Below, in pieces: positions 11,675 to 23,158 of a stretch of 64,000 nt of DNA. Origin of the DNA: Hawksworthiomyces lignivorus (taxonomy: Eukaryota; Ascomycota; Sordariomycetes; Ophiostomatales; Ophiostomataceae). Every line of letters begins with the position of its first letter. Within the stretch, counting starts at the first letter, position 1. Location: contig NTMA01000028.1 in the NCBI GenBank assembly GCA_002917075.1, positions 310,001 to 374,000 on the forward strand, written 5' to 3'. Both the position numbers and the translations under genes were made by a program. The notes beneath the pieces are model-generated. The model was not told the DNA's origin. It saw only the letters and a list, made by a program, of their open reading frames with translations, and ran no database searches.

Positions 11675-11683
11675 TACTCCGTA
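11675..11683. repeat. Dispersed 9-bp motif TACTCCGTA
   Basis: Reverse complement of TACGGAGTA. Intergenic. Confidence 0.5.
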
Positions 11684-13153
11684 CTCTTTAAGGAGGTCGC
11701 GTTTGAATCTTTTCCAAGCTAATGACAATGATTGGCTGAAAGCCAAGAATAAAAATAAAGGTGGGTCTAACAAACAGAATAAGGATGAACGGATCAGATC
11801 ACAACCAGAGGACCATGTACGTGTACATTTTCGCGCCTGGTCTTTCTGTAGATCGTCTTGTTCTCGTATTTTTGCTTGGTTTAAACCCCGGACCATAATA
11901 TGATCGTATTAGACTCCGTATTTTTCGATGGTGCCGACACAACTCGATATTCTTGTGTAGTTCCCACCACCTTTAAATTTCTCCCTGTCTAGGTACCGCA
12001 ATTTAATTTCAAGGCATCTCTTGGCAGTTTATGGTTACCACACGGGCGAGTCATACCAACCACCACAGGAGCAACACGCAGAAAGAACAAGAAAACTGGA
12101 AAAGTCCAAGAGAAAAGCTCCGTGATACTATTTGCTGGGATTCAATGTACATAGTCGTAACGACTCGCTTGCATACCCGTAAAAGAAGACTTTAATACGA
12201 CGTTCGTCACAACTTTCCTCGTTATTATGTGTAATATGTTACGCGCTGAAATGGCATGCTAGCGTGCCACGTAGGGAATGGGAGATGAAAAGAGGAGCAG
12301 GCACCCACGTTCCCCGGACAGACAACTTGCGAAATGCGTCTTCTCCTATCACTAGTCGATCTGTGTGGCATCTGCGCAAGGAGAGGGGTAATAACAACAA
12401 CATAGCTCATCCGCAGCTGTAGACAAAACGAGCGCTTTTGTGCCCGACCTGGGATCAAGCGCTCTGTCAAGGCCTTGAATTACCCTGCGGGAAAGGACAA
12501 AATAGCAGGGAGAAAAATATAAGACGGAACGGGGCAGTATAGCCACACGCGTAGGCGATTGCCTGAGACTTTGAGACTGTCCGTAGAGTGGCTTTGGCCC
12601 GAGGGACCAGGGTCTCCATCTGTGATTGTGTGCGCGTGTGTGTGGGTTAGATTTCGATTTCGCTAGGTTGTGGCGGGTCGAATCGAATGGTAAGGTGATT
12701 CTGGTGGGAATAAACTACTGCAAAGGATATAGTTTACCCCTGTTCTCAATTGTACAGGCTGTGTGCATGTCTGTATCCCATAAGCCTTTCAATGTAAACT
12801 GTGTACCTTGCAGACCCAAGCTAGGGCTGCCGAGTACTCATTCGTCTCCTGACGACCTTGTTTACAACATTTTTGTTCCCTTCGTATTTATTAGGTATCG
12901 CACGCCAGTTCATCCCTTTCTTGATCCCTTTCTTGTTCTCTCCCTTACTCTTACTTTTTCTCTCCTCTGTGCTCTCTTTCCAAAGTCTTCTCGTACGAGA
13001 TAATCCATACCATTCATTTTGACAACGCTCGCTAGCATAATTTTCCATTCTCACTCTCGTTCATTCTGGTTCTGATACTGCTTTCTGCTTTTGCTCCTAA
13101 TAGCCCTCTTTTTTTTTTATAACCCGAGCCCTCTACTCTACACAACCGTCGCC

Positions 13154-13796
13154 ATGCGCTTCTCTGCTGCTATCATCGTAGGCGCCTTTGCCGCCTTCGT
13201 CTCGGCTGCTGACACTACTGGCACTACCGCTGCGGCTACCACCACCGCTTCCCTAGACCCTGCCCAGTCCTCGGCGCAAGCCGCCGTCGTCAAGTGCATT
13301 GACGCCTGCGCGGCCGGTGACGTCTCCTGCACAGCCAAGTGCATTGCTGTAAGCCTTTCTCCTCTCCTGTAGTTTTCTGATACGGCCAGCCACTGACAGC
13401 CGAACTCAGGTTCCCGACCCCAATGCCGCCCAGGCGAACGCGACCAACAACTGCGTTGCTGCCTGCCCCCAGGGCAAGGGTACTGCCTCTGATAACCTCA
13501 ACTACCAGAACTGCGTTGCTGGCTGCATTGGCGAGAACTACTTTGCTACCACTGGCACTCCAGCTCCCACCGGTGCTGGTGGCAACGGCAACAGCAACGG
13601 CAATGGCAATGGAAACGATGCGACTGCCACTGGCACAGGCGCTACCGGCACGGCTACGGGCAAGTCGAGCACCACTGGCACCGGCACCGCGTCGGGCTCT
13701 TCGGCGTCCGCGACCAAGAATGCTGGCGAAACGTTACGTGTTGCCTCGTCGGTCGCCAGTGTACTCGGCTTTTTTGCCGCTCTCCTTGCTCTCTAG
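13154..13796 (+). CDS. Small secreted Cys-containing protein with GPI-anchor-type C-terminus
   Basis: Two exons, 13154-13348 and 13410-13796, give 193 aa. A signal peptide (~18 aa, cleavage near VSA-AD) is followed by a short Thr/Ala stretch. A compact eight-Cys region has regularly spaced pairs (CIDAC, CTAKC, CVAAC, CVAGC). A Gly/Asn/Thr/Ser-rich linker then leads to a hydrophobic C-terminus that stops at the last residues, as in a GPI-attachment signal. The Cys spacing is not that of CFEM, and I do not know a named domain for it. The likely place is the plasma membrane or cell wall. The 5' leader is pyrimidine-rich, as in highly expressed fungal genes. Convergent with MtnB. Confidence 0.88.
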
Positions 13797-14121
13797 AGGA
13801 GCCATGAGAGAATGCAGTAGCGTGCATGCTTTCGGGTGCAGTCCGATGAGATACAGAGTCTGAGAAAAGTGGGATTTAAAGATAAGGTTTTTAATACAAG
13901 GTTCCGCTCCTGCGCCAGCGTATGAAGTTTGTTGCTTACATATAATATCGACGGAGCGAAATGGATGATATCTAGCCGAATATTGAATATGTTTCGTATA
14001 ATGTCTAAAAGCTTATTGTCTACAGGACCCAATAATTAAAAGTATATCCCTTTCATCGATGCTCGATTTCTAGCTTCCAGTGACCTTCAATATGTGCTGC
14101 AAATCCTTACGGACTCGCCTA
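13797..14121. other. Short convergent 3' region
   Basis: About 325 bp between two convergent stop codons. AT-rich. Nothing else seen. Confidence 0.6.
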
Positions 14122-15085
14122 TTACTTAACGAGCTTGACCGGTGGGACATTGCTGACCCAAGGTATCCCAAGCTTTCTCATCTCTACTGCAAGTTGGAAC
14201 AGGTAGTCATAGCTATTCTTGTTAGCATGGGAGCGAGGAAAGGGAAAACGAAGACCTGCTGAACCCACCATTCGGCCATTACCTTGGCCTTATCCACCGT
14301 ATCCCCCCACACGTACACGCCGTGTCGCCGCACCAGCACGGCATACGTGTCCGGGTACTCGTTCAAGGTCGCTTCCAGGAAGGGCGTCAAATCTTCTTCC
14401 TCTGGCGTATTTTCGATGACGGGGATCCGCAACGTATCATGGTAGCCAAGGTTGCCCGTCTTCTGGTAGCCACGGCGGAAGCCTTTGATCTGCTCGATGT
14501 TGTTAATGCAGAATTCGCGGCCGTTGCGCCCTTTCTGGCCATCCTGCTCCAGGAGCAGCGTCACCAGTACGGCCCACTGGCTGTGCGTGTGGATGCAGCA
14601 GCCAGCCTTCCGGTGCGTGAAAGCTGCCAAGAACAGCGGCGTGCACTGGGACGGCTTGTAGCCTACAGGGCTGCGCAGGTAGACGCGACTGGGTCTCGTG
14701 TCGGTCTTATCCTGCTTGGCCTCTTGCTCGGCCTCATGCCGGGCTTGTGCTTCGAGAGACATGACATAAATGTCCGTGTTCTTCATCAGCTCCTTTTGCA
14801 CGCCTGACGGCGCAATATACACAAGATCTCTTATCACCCATATTAGACAGACATTAAGACATAGAACAGGTAAACACATCGGCCGGTCCGCCATTGGTTC
14901 CTGATCACTTACCCATCACGAATGGAAACACCACCGCCTGTGCCAGTCACCCAGCCTAGAGTCCAGAACTTGGCACACAGTGAAGGAATCTGGTTGGCAG
15001 GGTGAGTTGGGCTGCTGGACAGAACGAGGTTGTCATTGTTCGCCGACTCGTTCTGCGCAGCCCCGGAGCCAGCTTGGCCAGACAT
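14122..15085 (-). CDS. MDE1: Methylthioribulose-1-phosphate dehydratase (MtnB/Mde1)
   Basis: Three exons, 15085-14913, 14829-14269 and 14212-14122, give 274 aa. The enzyme dehydrates 5-methylthioribulose-1-phosphate in the cytosolic methionine salvage pathway. It is a class II aldolase-fold protein. The zinc ligands are visible as His138 and His140 (CCIHTHS) and His227 (RRHGVYVWG). [15 protein letters not shown] near the N-terminus and IAPSGVQKE are family motifs. A charged insert of about 20 residues (roughly 84-106, rich in Glu, Gln, Lys, Arg) sits between the N-terminal sheet and the YLRSPV segment. Both introns restore exact family motifs ([14 protein letters not shown] and [12 protein letters not shown]). 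Divergent from calnexin across 2 kb. Confidence 0.93.
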
Positions 15086-16366
15086 TATATTTGACTAGCC
15101 CTTTTATTTTTTTTCTTCACGTCTTGTTCTTTGGTGCCCTTTACTTGCCCGAAACGTGTTGTCTTTAAGCGTTCACCGGTTAAAGGCAAGGCTTCGGTGG
15201 CTGGCTCCAGCACCTCTTGTTACTCGTGAGAACAGCAGATAGAGGCTGCTTAGTGTGGCTGTTTTCACCTGAACTCTGGTCTTGATCTAGGGACCCAGTA
15301 TAAATTGGGTACAGATTTTTTTGGCCTCTATAATCTTTGCTCTGGTCTCATTTTTTGAGTTTTTGTTTTGTGTCTAGATTGCGCCAGGATTTGAGGCTAA
15401 ATGTGCGCGGCAGGAGGTCGGAAGAGCTCCGAAAAGGAAGGAGAAAAAAAAAGAAAGGAAAAAAAGAGTCGCTGTTATTTTCAGATACGGACTAAAATTT
15501 TCCCTTCTCGTGCACTGGCTCACTGCGACAGTTCCCTGTCGCCACTAGATGCACGGCTGGCGCAATCTAGAAGCGCTTTCCTCTCCACGTGGTCTCTTAC
15601 TAGATAGACATACGCGGAGTTACCAAGAACCATGAGCGACAAAAACGATGACTATGCTCTCAATGTTCCATTGTTGACAACTTGTCTTTTCATCCCTGTC
15701 CTTGGTTCACTCTTTCGTTTGTCTGTGACCCTTTATCGTCGTCGACCGCAGATGTATGGCGTGAATCATTCCGCAACAGGCAGTCCAGTTTTTAGGTGGC
15801 ACGTTGTCATGCCCATTTCATACCTATAGCTTAAGTCTTGATTCGCCAATTATTTGTCTTCTCCATCTCTATGTACACCTCCGTCTGTCTGGGATAGAAA
15901 GCGCCATCTTCTTTGAAACTCCGGACACGTCTCTCTCTCAATGCCTGCTTTCTTGTCGGTCCATTGGTCAATGCAGCGGCAGAATATGATGTGCCTCTAG
16001 TCCCTTCTGCACCTGAACAGGTGGCTGGTTCTCTTCTGCTTGAATTACAAAGATGTCCCGGTTGCGCAGATCAGTATTTTGATTTGCTTGGACAGGCTCA
16101 TTCGAGCTGTAATGCTCTGGTCTATGACGGACGCTCAAACCGAAGGCTTCTCTGCTCTAATTCTTTTCTTGTCTCCTGCTTTTTTTTTTTTTTTTTCTTC
16201 TTCCTTTTCGGCTTCCTTGCCTTACCTGTCTTCCCTGCCCTCCCCAAGATAAATCACAAGCGTAACGTGACTTTGCTGTCACTTTAGGAGCTTAGAAAAT
16301 CAACCCAGTGAAGAATTGAAGTAAATCTGCCTTGCTTTGCTCCTTCTCGTTTGTATACACGTTCGG

Positions 16367-16372
16367 CACGTG
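16367..16372. promoter_or_regulatory. CACGTG element upstream of calnexin
   Basis: Palindromic CACGTG about 740 bp before the calnexin start, within GGCACGTGTGAC. bZIP and bHLH factors bind this core. A link to the unfolded-protein response is only a possibility. Confidence 0.25.
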
Positions 16373-16679
16373 TGACAATCAAAGATGGCACAATAGGAGC
16401 CCGTCCGTGAATAGCATAAATTTGTCGCTGCGTGGAATGTTCGAAACTATTCTAACTGCATCAGCACTGACCACCTAGCCAGCCACTAAGTCTTGCTAAA
16501 CAGTTAATGGAGCCAGCCTCCTACCGAAAGATAGAAAGGCCGCCCCGCACTTGGGGCCAGCAGATGGGCTGGGCTAACTACGGTGGCTACCACTTAAAGT
16601 CCAGCAACCAAGCTTACCCCTTCAAAGAGGAGAAAAGGTACAAACGGATAGAAACCCACCCTTGTCGCAAGTTTGTTGG

Positions 16680-16684
16680 CCAAT
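16680..16684 (+). promoter_or_regulatory. CCAAT box upstream of calnexin
   Basis: CCAAT in TTGGCCAATCAACGG about 425 bp before the start codon, a context that fits the CCAAT-binding complex. Confidence 0.3.
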
Positions 16685-17106
16685 CAACGGCTCGCTTGTG
16701 AATTGAGACCAGCCCGCAGGACAGAAAAGATTACAGCAAGCAAACACCCGCAAAAAGAGTACGGAAAAAAGGACACGTTGGAGGAATTGACAGCCTCAGA
16801 GCTTTCCTTTCACTGGCAAACTGTTCTTTTAAGACTTCTCTCCACGAAACCTTCAGCATCAGACTCTTGCCCCCTCTCTTCTTTTCTCTTTTCTTTTTCT
16901 CCCTTCTTTTCTTTTTTTCTTTGATTCCTTCAATCCGACTTTTTTGTCGCTTCATCACCTTGTCTTGCCTCCGCCTCGATATTGTTGGGAGTGCTCTGCT
17001 TCTTCTTACCATCCAGTTTCCTTGACCTTATAGCAGGCAACTTTGGAGCTTCTGCTTCTCCTCTTATTTCCAGCTTGTAGCCTCGAGCTGCTTTCTTCTC
17101 TTCATC

Positions 17107-19057
17107 ATGCGTGTGAACTCAGTTGCCGCTGCCCTTGGCGCAGCTCTGCTGGCCGGGAAGGCATATGCCGAAGACACTAAGGACGAGAGCTCCTCGTCGG
17201 TGGCCCCCCAGCTGCCTACCTTCACGGTATGTCCTCCTCCAAGAGATGAGCTCGCAGGAGAGCTGCTGTGATTAGCATATACTGCCCAAATATGGCAAAC
17301 CTGCAAATATCCAAAGAGATTGCCCATGCTGACTCTATTTTGTCTAGCCCAGCAACATCAAGGCCGACTTTGTCGAACAGTTCACGGATGACTGGGACAA
17401 GCGGTGGAAGCCGTCGCACGCCAAGAAGGACATGAAGAGCTCCGGCAAGGAAGAGGAGGAGTGGGCCTACGTAGGCGAGTGGTCCGTCGAGGAGCCCACC
17501 GTCTACAAGGGAATGGAGGGCGACCGTGGTCTGGTGGTGAAGAACAAGGCTGCCCACCACGCCATCTCGGCCAAGTTTCCCAAGAAGATCGATAACAAGG
17601 GCAAGACCCTTGTTGTTCAGTACGAAGTCAAGCTACAGAGTAGGTTTCCTTCTCTCAGATGTGCAAAGAAAATACAGTAGCAAGAAAAGCAAGCATGCTG
17701 ACTCAACACAGACGGCCTTGACTGCGGCGGTGCCTACCTGAAACTGCTTCGCGACACCAAGGCTCTGCACCAGGACGAGTTCGCCAACACGACGCCGTAC
17801 GTCATCATGTTCGGCCCCGACAAGTGCGGCCACACCAACAAGGTGCACTTCATCTTCAACCACAAGAACCCCAAGACTGGCGAGTATGAAGAGAAGCATC
17901 TGAACAGCCCGCCCACGGCTCGCATTGTCAAGACCACTGAGCTGTACACGCTCATTGTCCACCCCAACAATACCTACGTCATTCAGCAGAACGGCGAAAA
18001 TGTCAAGGAAGGCAGCCTTCTGGAGGACTTTACCCCCGCTGTCAACCCGCCCAAGGAGATTGACGACCCCAAGGACACCAAGCCCGATGACTGGGTGGAT
18101 GAGGCCCGTATTCCTGACCCCGAGGCCAAGAAGCCCGAGGACTGGGATGAGGACGCTCCATTCGAGATTGTTGACGAGGAGGCTACCAAGCCCGAGGATT
18201 GGCTCGATGACGAGCCTCTGACTGTCCCCGACCCCGAGGCAACGAAGCCTGCTGACTGGGATGACGATGAGGATGGTGACTGGGTGGCTCCTACCGTGCC
18301 GAACCCCAAGTGTGCGGAGGTCGCTGGATGTGGCCCGTGGACCAAGCCTATGAAGAAGAACCCCGACTACAAGGGCAAGTGGTCTGCCCCGCTCATCGAC
18401 AACCCGGCCTACAAGGGCGTGTGGGCTCCTCGCAAGATCAAGAACCCTGACTACTACGAGGACAAGACCCCGTCTAACTTTGAGCCTATGGGCGCTGTAA
18501 GTTATTTCATGCCTTGGGTGCTTCTCCTTTCATCTTCTCAAGATGCACATGCTGACAAAACGCAGATTGGCTTTGAGATCTGGACCATGCAGAACGACAT
18601 TCTCTTTGACAACATCTACATCGGCCACTCCGTCGACGACGCCCGCAAGTTCGCTGAGCAGACCTTCTTCGAGAAGCACCCTGTTGAGCAGCTTCTTGAG
18701 CTGGCCGATAAGCCCAAGGTTGAGGAGGAGAAGCCCAAGTCGCCCAGCGACCTCAAGTTCACCGACGACCCTGTTCTCTACATCAAGGAGAAGCTTGATC
18801 TCTTCCTCACGCTGGCTGCCAAGAACCCTGTCGAGGCTGTCAAGTTCGTGCCCGAGGTCCCTGCTGCTATTGGAGCTATTCTGGCTCTCCTGATCGGCGG
18901 CGTGTTTGTTCTGGGCAGCAGCGCTCCCGCTGCTCCGGCAGCCAAGAAGGTTGCCACGGAGAGCAAGACCAAGGACAAGACAGAGGCCGCAGCATCGGGT
19001 GCCGATACAGGCAAGGAGGGTGCCGCTACCAAGCGCGCTACACGCAGCCAATCGTAA
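17107..19057 (+). CDS. CNX1: Calnexin, ER lectin chaperone
   Basis: Four exons, 17107-17226, 17348-17639, 17712-18496 and 18566-19057, give 562 aa. The signal peptide is ~21 aa. The lectin domain contains [11 protein letters not shown] and the calreticulin-family signature MFGPDKCG (170-177). The P-domain (about 255-390) has repeats of the DPEAxKPxDWD type followed by NPxYKGxW repeats. A TM helix spans about 499-519, with a short Lys/Arg/Ala-rich cytosolic tail. Calnexin binds monoglucosylated N-glycans on folding glycoproteins in the ER membrane. The third intron is 69 nt with no in-frame stop, so an unspliced read would insert 23 residues between MGA and IGFEIW; its ends (GTAAGT...CGCAG) and the conserved junction show that it is an intron. 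Confidence 0.97.
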
Positions 19058-19474
19058 GGTAACCGGAGGCTGTAAGAGGAGAGGAAGCAGTAAAATCAGA
19101 GAAGCGCGAGGAAGGGAAAATGCGGGCGTAGATACTCAGGGAGGATGAAAAAAAGAAATCAAAATCAAAACAAAGCAAACCAGAAAACAACAAGCAAGTC
19201 TGGACGATCTGGGACATGAAGATGAGTACGAAACGACACGAGTGGATTCGGGGGCGTGCTCTCTGACCTCCTTTATTTTATATCATTACTTTTTTTTTTT
19301 GTGTTTCTCAAATTATTATGGCGCAATGAAAGTGTAATTTAGGTTATCAGTGCTGACTGAAGATTTCGATCACCGAGTGATTATTGATCTTGCATTTCGC
19401 CGGGACTGGAAAACCAGACTTGCAAGCGCGGTCTCCAGTCTGCCAACCATGTTTCTTACACTGGATCCTGTGCT

Positions 19475-19486
19475 CCCCCCCCCCCC
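19475..19486. repeat. C12 homopolymer
   Basis: Run of 12 C immediately before the 14-bp tandem repeat. Confidence 0.9.
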
Positions 19487-19488
19487 TT

Positions 19489-19528
19489 CTCACACGGCAA
19501 CCCTCACACGGCAACCCTCACACGGCAA
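19489..19528. repeat. 14-bp tandem repeat, about 2.9 copies
   Basis: Unit CTCACACGGCAACC at 19489-19502 and 19503-19516, and a 12-bp partial third copy to 19528. The full copies are identical, suggesting a recent slippage event. Confidence 0.9.
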
Positions 19529-20834
19529 GGTAGCGAGCGCATTGGAGTGGGGTTGTAAAGCAAAGCCTCTGGTAGGTGGACGAGTAATAATACCATGGTT
19601 AATTCTGGCACATTATTTTTCCCACTCGTCTGCGTGATGCTGCATCTTTTTCCCCCCTCTCTGCCGAGATAAAATTGAGGCAGGTCTTTCCGTGTTTGCA
19701 CTCGTGGCGCTTCTGGTTAACATTCCGAGGCCGCCCCGAGGCAAAACGTCGACCAGATGATGCTCCAGAGGAGGGGAGCTTGATAATGCACCCCCCGTCT
19801 GTCCAATTCATACATACCAAGCCAGCCCGCAGTCCAAGGGACAATTCCAGCTGTATTTCCGACCGCAGCTGCCAGCTTAGATTCCTTTTCTTGTAGATTA
19901 TATAGTGTAGCATCCGCCACCAACATGGACTTGAGAAAGTGCCCAAAGTGCTCGCGTAACATTTTCCACGAGAACTAACTGCTCTACACATATACGAGCT
20001 GTCAAGGAACATTGTCACCTAATACAGGCCACTGCTCTTCCTCACTGGCTGGCTTCTCTTTAGCTTCCCAGTCGTCCGCTCTTCGGCGTACCCAATAAGG
20101 CAACCATTCAAAATAGAAGTACTGCTCTAGCTCCGCCAGCTCCTTAGACCCGCTCTGTCTCCCAGCCAAGCGGCTTGCCCTCGGTATTCAACGGCTCTGT
20201 CGCTTTTCTCCAAGGTCTCGACTTGTCTCGCGCCGATCTCCGCATCGGATACTTCTGTGGAGTTTTTGCCAGACCTCTCCTTCAAGGAACTCCTCTTTCC
20301 TTGCTTTTGGCCTTCGTAAGTTTCTAGGAAGAGCATATAAAAATTCAGAAGTCAATTGAAGAGAGGAAAAAAAAAAAAAAATTCACTCCTCAAAGCAATC
20401 TTGAGAGTTCGGAGTTGCACGTTCTCTTACGTTTTCGTTTGCGCTGCAATCCCTCTTCCTACTGTGCCTTGTATAAGTTTTCTCTCTTGTCTTGCTAGCC
20501 ATTGTGCCGCGGACATCTCCTCCAATATCTTTCACACTTTGCCTCCTTTAGCTCTTTACCCACCGCATTCTCCACCCTGCACACCGATATCCCCGGTTCT
20601 TCTTCAACCCCTCCGGCTCCCCATACGCTTCCGTGTCACAGCCTGCTGTTCCTCTCGGAGTTTTTCCCTTTCGAGGTTTTTCCTCTGGTTCTCGATTTCT
20701 CTTCTTTCCTTTTTCTCTCTTTCCTTTATTTTTCTCTCCATTCTCCCCTTCCAAGCCCAAACCCTCATAACCAGGAGCAAATCTTCTCTCTCGCTTACCT
20801 CCTCTCCCCGCCCCTCTCCTCTTAAACCGCAACC

Positions 20835-22665
20835 ATGCGTCGTCTAATATCCAGAAGCGTATCTGCCGCTGCCGCTACCCGCCTCACTGCACACTCGTCG
20901 GCTCGCCGCTTCGCCGTCAATATGGTTGCCCCTCGCATGACTACCCGGAGTATATACGCCTCCGTTGTCCGCCGCAACCCGGCCGATTTCAACGATGTCC
21001 AGCTCCCGAGCTCCACCTCCAGCTATCCGACATCGCATGTCACCAAGGCCGCCGACAATGTCGCCGCCAGCCCTTACTTCGTCAACAACCGCTTCGTCGC
21101 CTCTGAGACTTCCGAGTTTATCGACCTGCACGACCCGGCCACCAATGAGCTGATCACCCGCGTGCCTCAGATGACTGATGCCGAGCTGAAGCGTGCCACC
21201 GAGGCTGCTGAGGCTGCCTTCCCCGCGTGGCGGGCTACCAGCGTCATCCACCGCCAGTCGCTCATGTTCAAGTTCGTCAGCCTCATCCGCGACAACTGGG
21301 AGCGCCTTGCTGCCAGCATCACCCTTGAGCAGGGCAAGACGCTTGCCGATGCCCGCGGCGACGTTCTTCGTGGTCTGCAGGTAGCCGAGGCCGCCTGTGG
21401 CGCTACTGAGCTGCTCAAGGGCGAGGTCCTTGAGGTTGCCAAAGACATGGAGACCCGCAGCTACCGCGAACCCCTTGGTGTTGTTGCTGCCATCTGCCCT
21501 TTCAGTGCGTCCCAGCCCTGCTCCCCCTCCCCCCCCCCCCTGCAGGGAGTGCTTTTGTTTCCCTCCTCCTGATTTGGTGTGTGGCTAACCCATCTTCCTC
21601 CTGCTAGACTTTCCCGCTATGATTCCTCTTTGGTGCATTCCTATTGCGACGGTAACTGGCAACACTCTGGTGCTGAAGCCTTCTGAGCGCGACCCTGGTG
21701 CCGCTCTCATCTTGGCCGAGCTCGTCCGCGAGGCTGGGTTCCCCGATGGCGTCGTGAACATTGTTCACGGCGCCCATCGCACCGTTGACTTCATTCTTGA
21801 CGAGCCAAGCATCAAGGCCATCTCGTTTGTCGGCAGCAACAAGGCCGGTGAGTATATCTTCACCCGGGGCTCTGCCAATGGCAAGCGCGTTCAGGCCAAC
21901 CTGGGTGCGAAGAACCACGCTGCCGTCCTGCCCGACTGCAACAAGAACCACTTCTTGAACTCCGTGGTGGGCGCCGCCTTCGGCGCCGCCGGCCAGCGCT
22001 GCATGGCTCTGTCGACGCTGGTGACTGTTGGGCCCGAGACCAACTCGTGGCTGCCAGAGATCGCCGAGATGGCAAAGGCCCTGAGTGTCAACGGCGGCTT
22101 CGAAGCCGGTGCGGACCTGGGGCCCGTCATTCACCCGCAGAGCAAGGCCCGCATCGAGAGCCTCATTGCCAGCGCCGAGGAGGAGGGTGCCACCATTCTG
22201 CTGGATGGCCGTGGCTTCAAGCCGGAGAAGTACCCCAATGGCAACTGGGTGGGCCCCACCATCATCACAAACGTGAAGCCGTCAATGAAATGCTACAAGG
22301 AGGAGATCTTCGGCCCCGTGCTCGTGTGCCTGAACGTCGATACGCTTGACGAGGCTATTGATCTGATCAACAGCAACGAGTATGGCAACGGCACTGCCAT
22401 CTTTACCCGCTCAGGTGCAACTGCCGAGACCTTCCGCCGCCGGATCGAAGCCGGCCAGGTTGGCATCAACGTTCCCATCCCCGTGCCTCTGCCCATGTTC
22501 TCGTTCACGGGTAACAAGAAGAGCATTGCCGGCGGCGGAGCCTCCACTTTCTACGGCCGGCCCGGTGTCAACTTTTATACACAGCAGAAGACAGTGACGA
22601 CGCTGTGGCAGTCTGCCGACGCCCTGGCGCAGAAGGCGGATGTGGCCATGCCGACGCTCCGTTAA
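20835..22665 (+). CDS. Methylmalonate-semialdehyde dehydrogenase, mitochondrial (ALDH6 type)
   Basis: Two exons, 20835-21504 and 21608-22665, give 575 aa. The first ~30 residues are rich in Arg, Ser and Ala with no acidic residue, a mitochondrial presequence; a ~45-aa linker precedes the ALDH core. Landmarks are NRFVAS, the MMSDH-type [17 protein letters not shown] spanning the splice junction, the catalytic Cys355 in GQRCMALS, and FSFTGNKKS near the C-terminus. The enzyme oxidises methylmalonate or malonate semialdehyde to propionyl- or acetyl-CoA with NAD and CoA, in valine and pyrimidine catabolism in the matrix. The intron carries a C12 run before its acceptor. Tandem with calnexin, convergent with the AAA ATPase. 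Confidence 0.95.
21529..21540. repeat. C12 homopolymer inside the MMSDH intron
   Basis: Twelve C in the single intron, about 67 bp before the TAG acceptor. Likely length-variable but outside the CDS. Confidence 0.85.
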
Positions 22666-23158
22666 CCACATTTTTTTTTTTTTTTTTGGTCTTTTATGAG
22701 TTGATTATAAGGGAATTAGGAAAACAACAATACGGAGACGTGGAAAAAGAGTTTAAGCACAAATAGGCTCCTGAATGTTTGGATTCGTTTTTCTTCTCTT
22801 AAAAAATAAAATAATAACAGAGATAAGAAATACCTGTGTACATTCAGTGAGACAATCCAAAATATGTTTGCTTGGTTCTTGTCACGTCAGTGCGCTAGAC
22901 ATTAATTCGGGAGGTTAAGAATTGCAAAGAAAACGTATTCTTATTGCCATGCTCTCCCTTCCTGTTGCAACCTTTGCTATAAACCCCCATGATGCTATTA
23001 GAAAGCTTACCGAACGCCAAAGTATCTGTCTTGGAAACATGTCAAGTTGCCGATGCGCCCCAGTTGCCTGGGATCTCTTCCCCCTCTAAAATACAATTCC
23101 CTCGCTGTAAAAAGATGTATTGTTCTCCTGCACAATCCCCCCCCCCCTCCCCTGTATT
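22666..23158. other. Short convergent 3' region
   Basis: 494 bp between convergent stops. T17 directly follows the MMSDH stop (22671-22687). No gene. Confidence 0.6.
22671..22687. repeat. T17 homopolymer
   Basis: Run of 17 T starting 5 bp after the MMSDH stop codon. Confidence 0.9.

Larger units (their letters stand above)
10354..13153. other. 2.8-kb intergenic region
   Basis: No gene is supported. Contains copy 2 of the 13-bp ACGCGAAAAAAGG motif, one TACTCCGTA motif (11675-11683), an isolated ACGCGT (12547-12552), and a pyrimidine-rich leader before the wall-protein gene (about 12850-13150). Confidence 0.5.
15086..17106. other. 2-kb divergent spacer MtnB / calnexin
   Basis: No gene is firmly supported. 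A TATA-like element (near 15300) precedes open frames at about 15.6-16.2 kb that look weakly coding (see findings). A CACGTG (16367) and a CCAAT (16680) lie before calnexin. A long pyrimidine tract (about 16855-16925) is the presumed core promoter or leader. Confidence 0.5.
19058..20834. other. Calnexin 3' region and MMSDH promoter
   Basis: No gene is supported. Contains a C12 run followed by a 14-bp tandem repeat, and a long pyrimidine-rich stretch (about 20440-20830) leading up to the MMSDH start. Confidence 0.55.

Noticed and set aside
12547..12552. Isolated ACGCGT box as a cell-cycle element
   Set aside because: About 600 bp from the next start (a wall protein) and no SCB partner. ACGCGT by chance is expected several times in 64 kb.
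18530..19051. Open frame of 173 codons antisense to calnexin exon 4
   Set aside because: It is the complement of a strongly supported exon and has no family motif. Biased codon use on the coding strand leaves open antisense frames.
21604..22134. Open frame of 176 codons antisense to MMSDH
   Set aside because: Shadow of the ALDH coding exon, leucine/glycine-rich without motifs.
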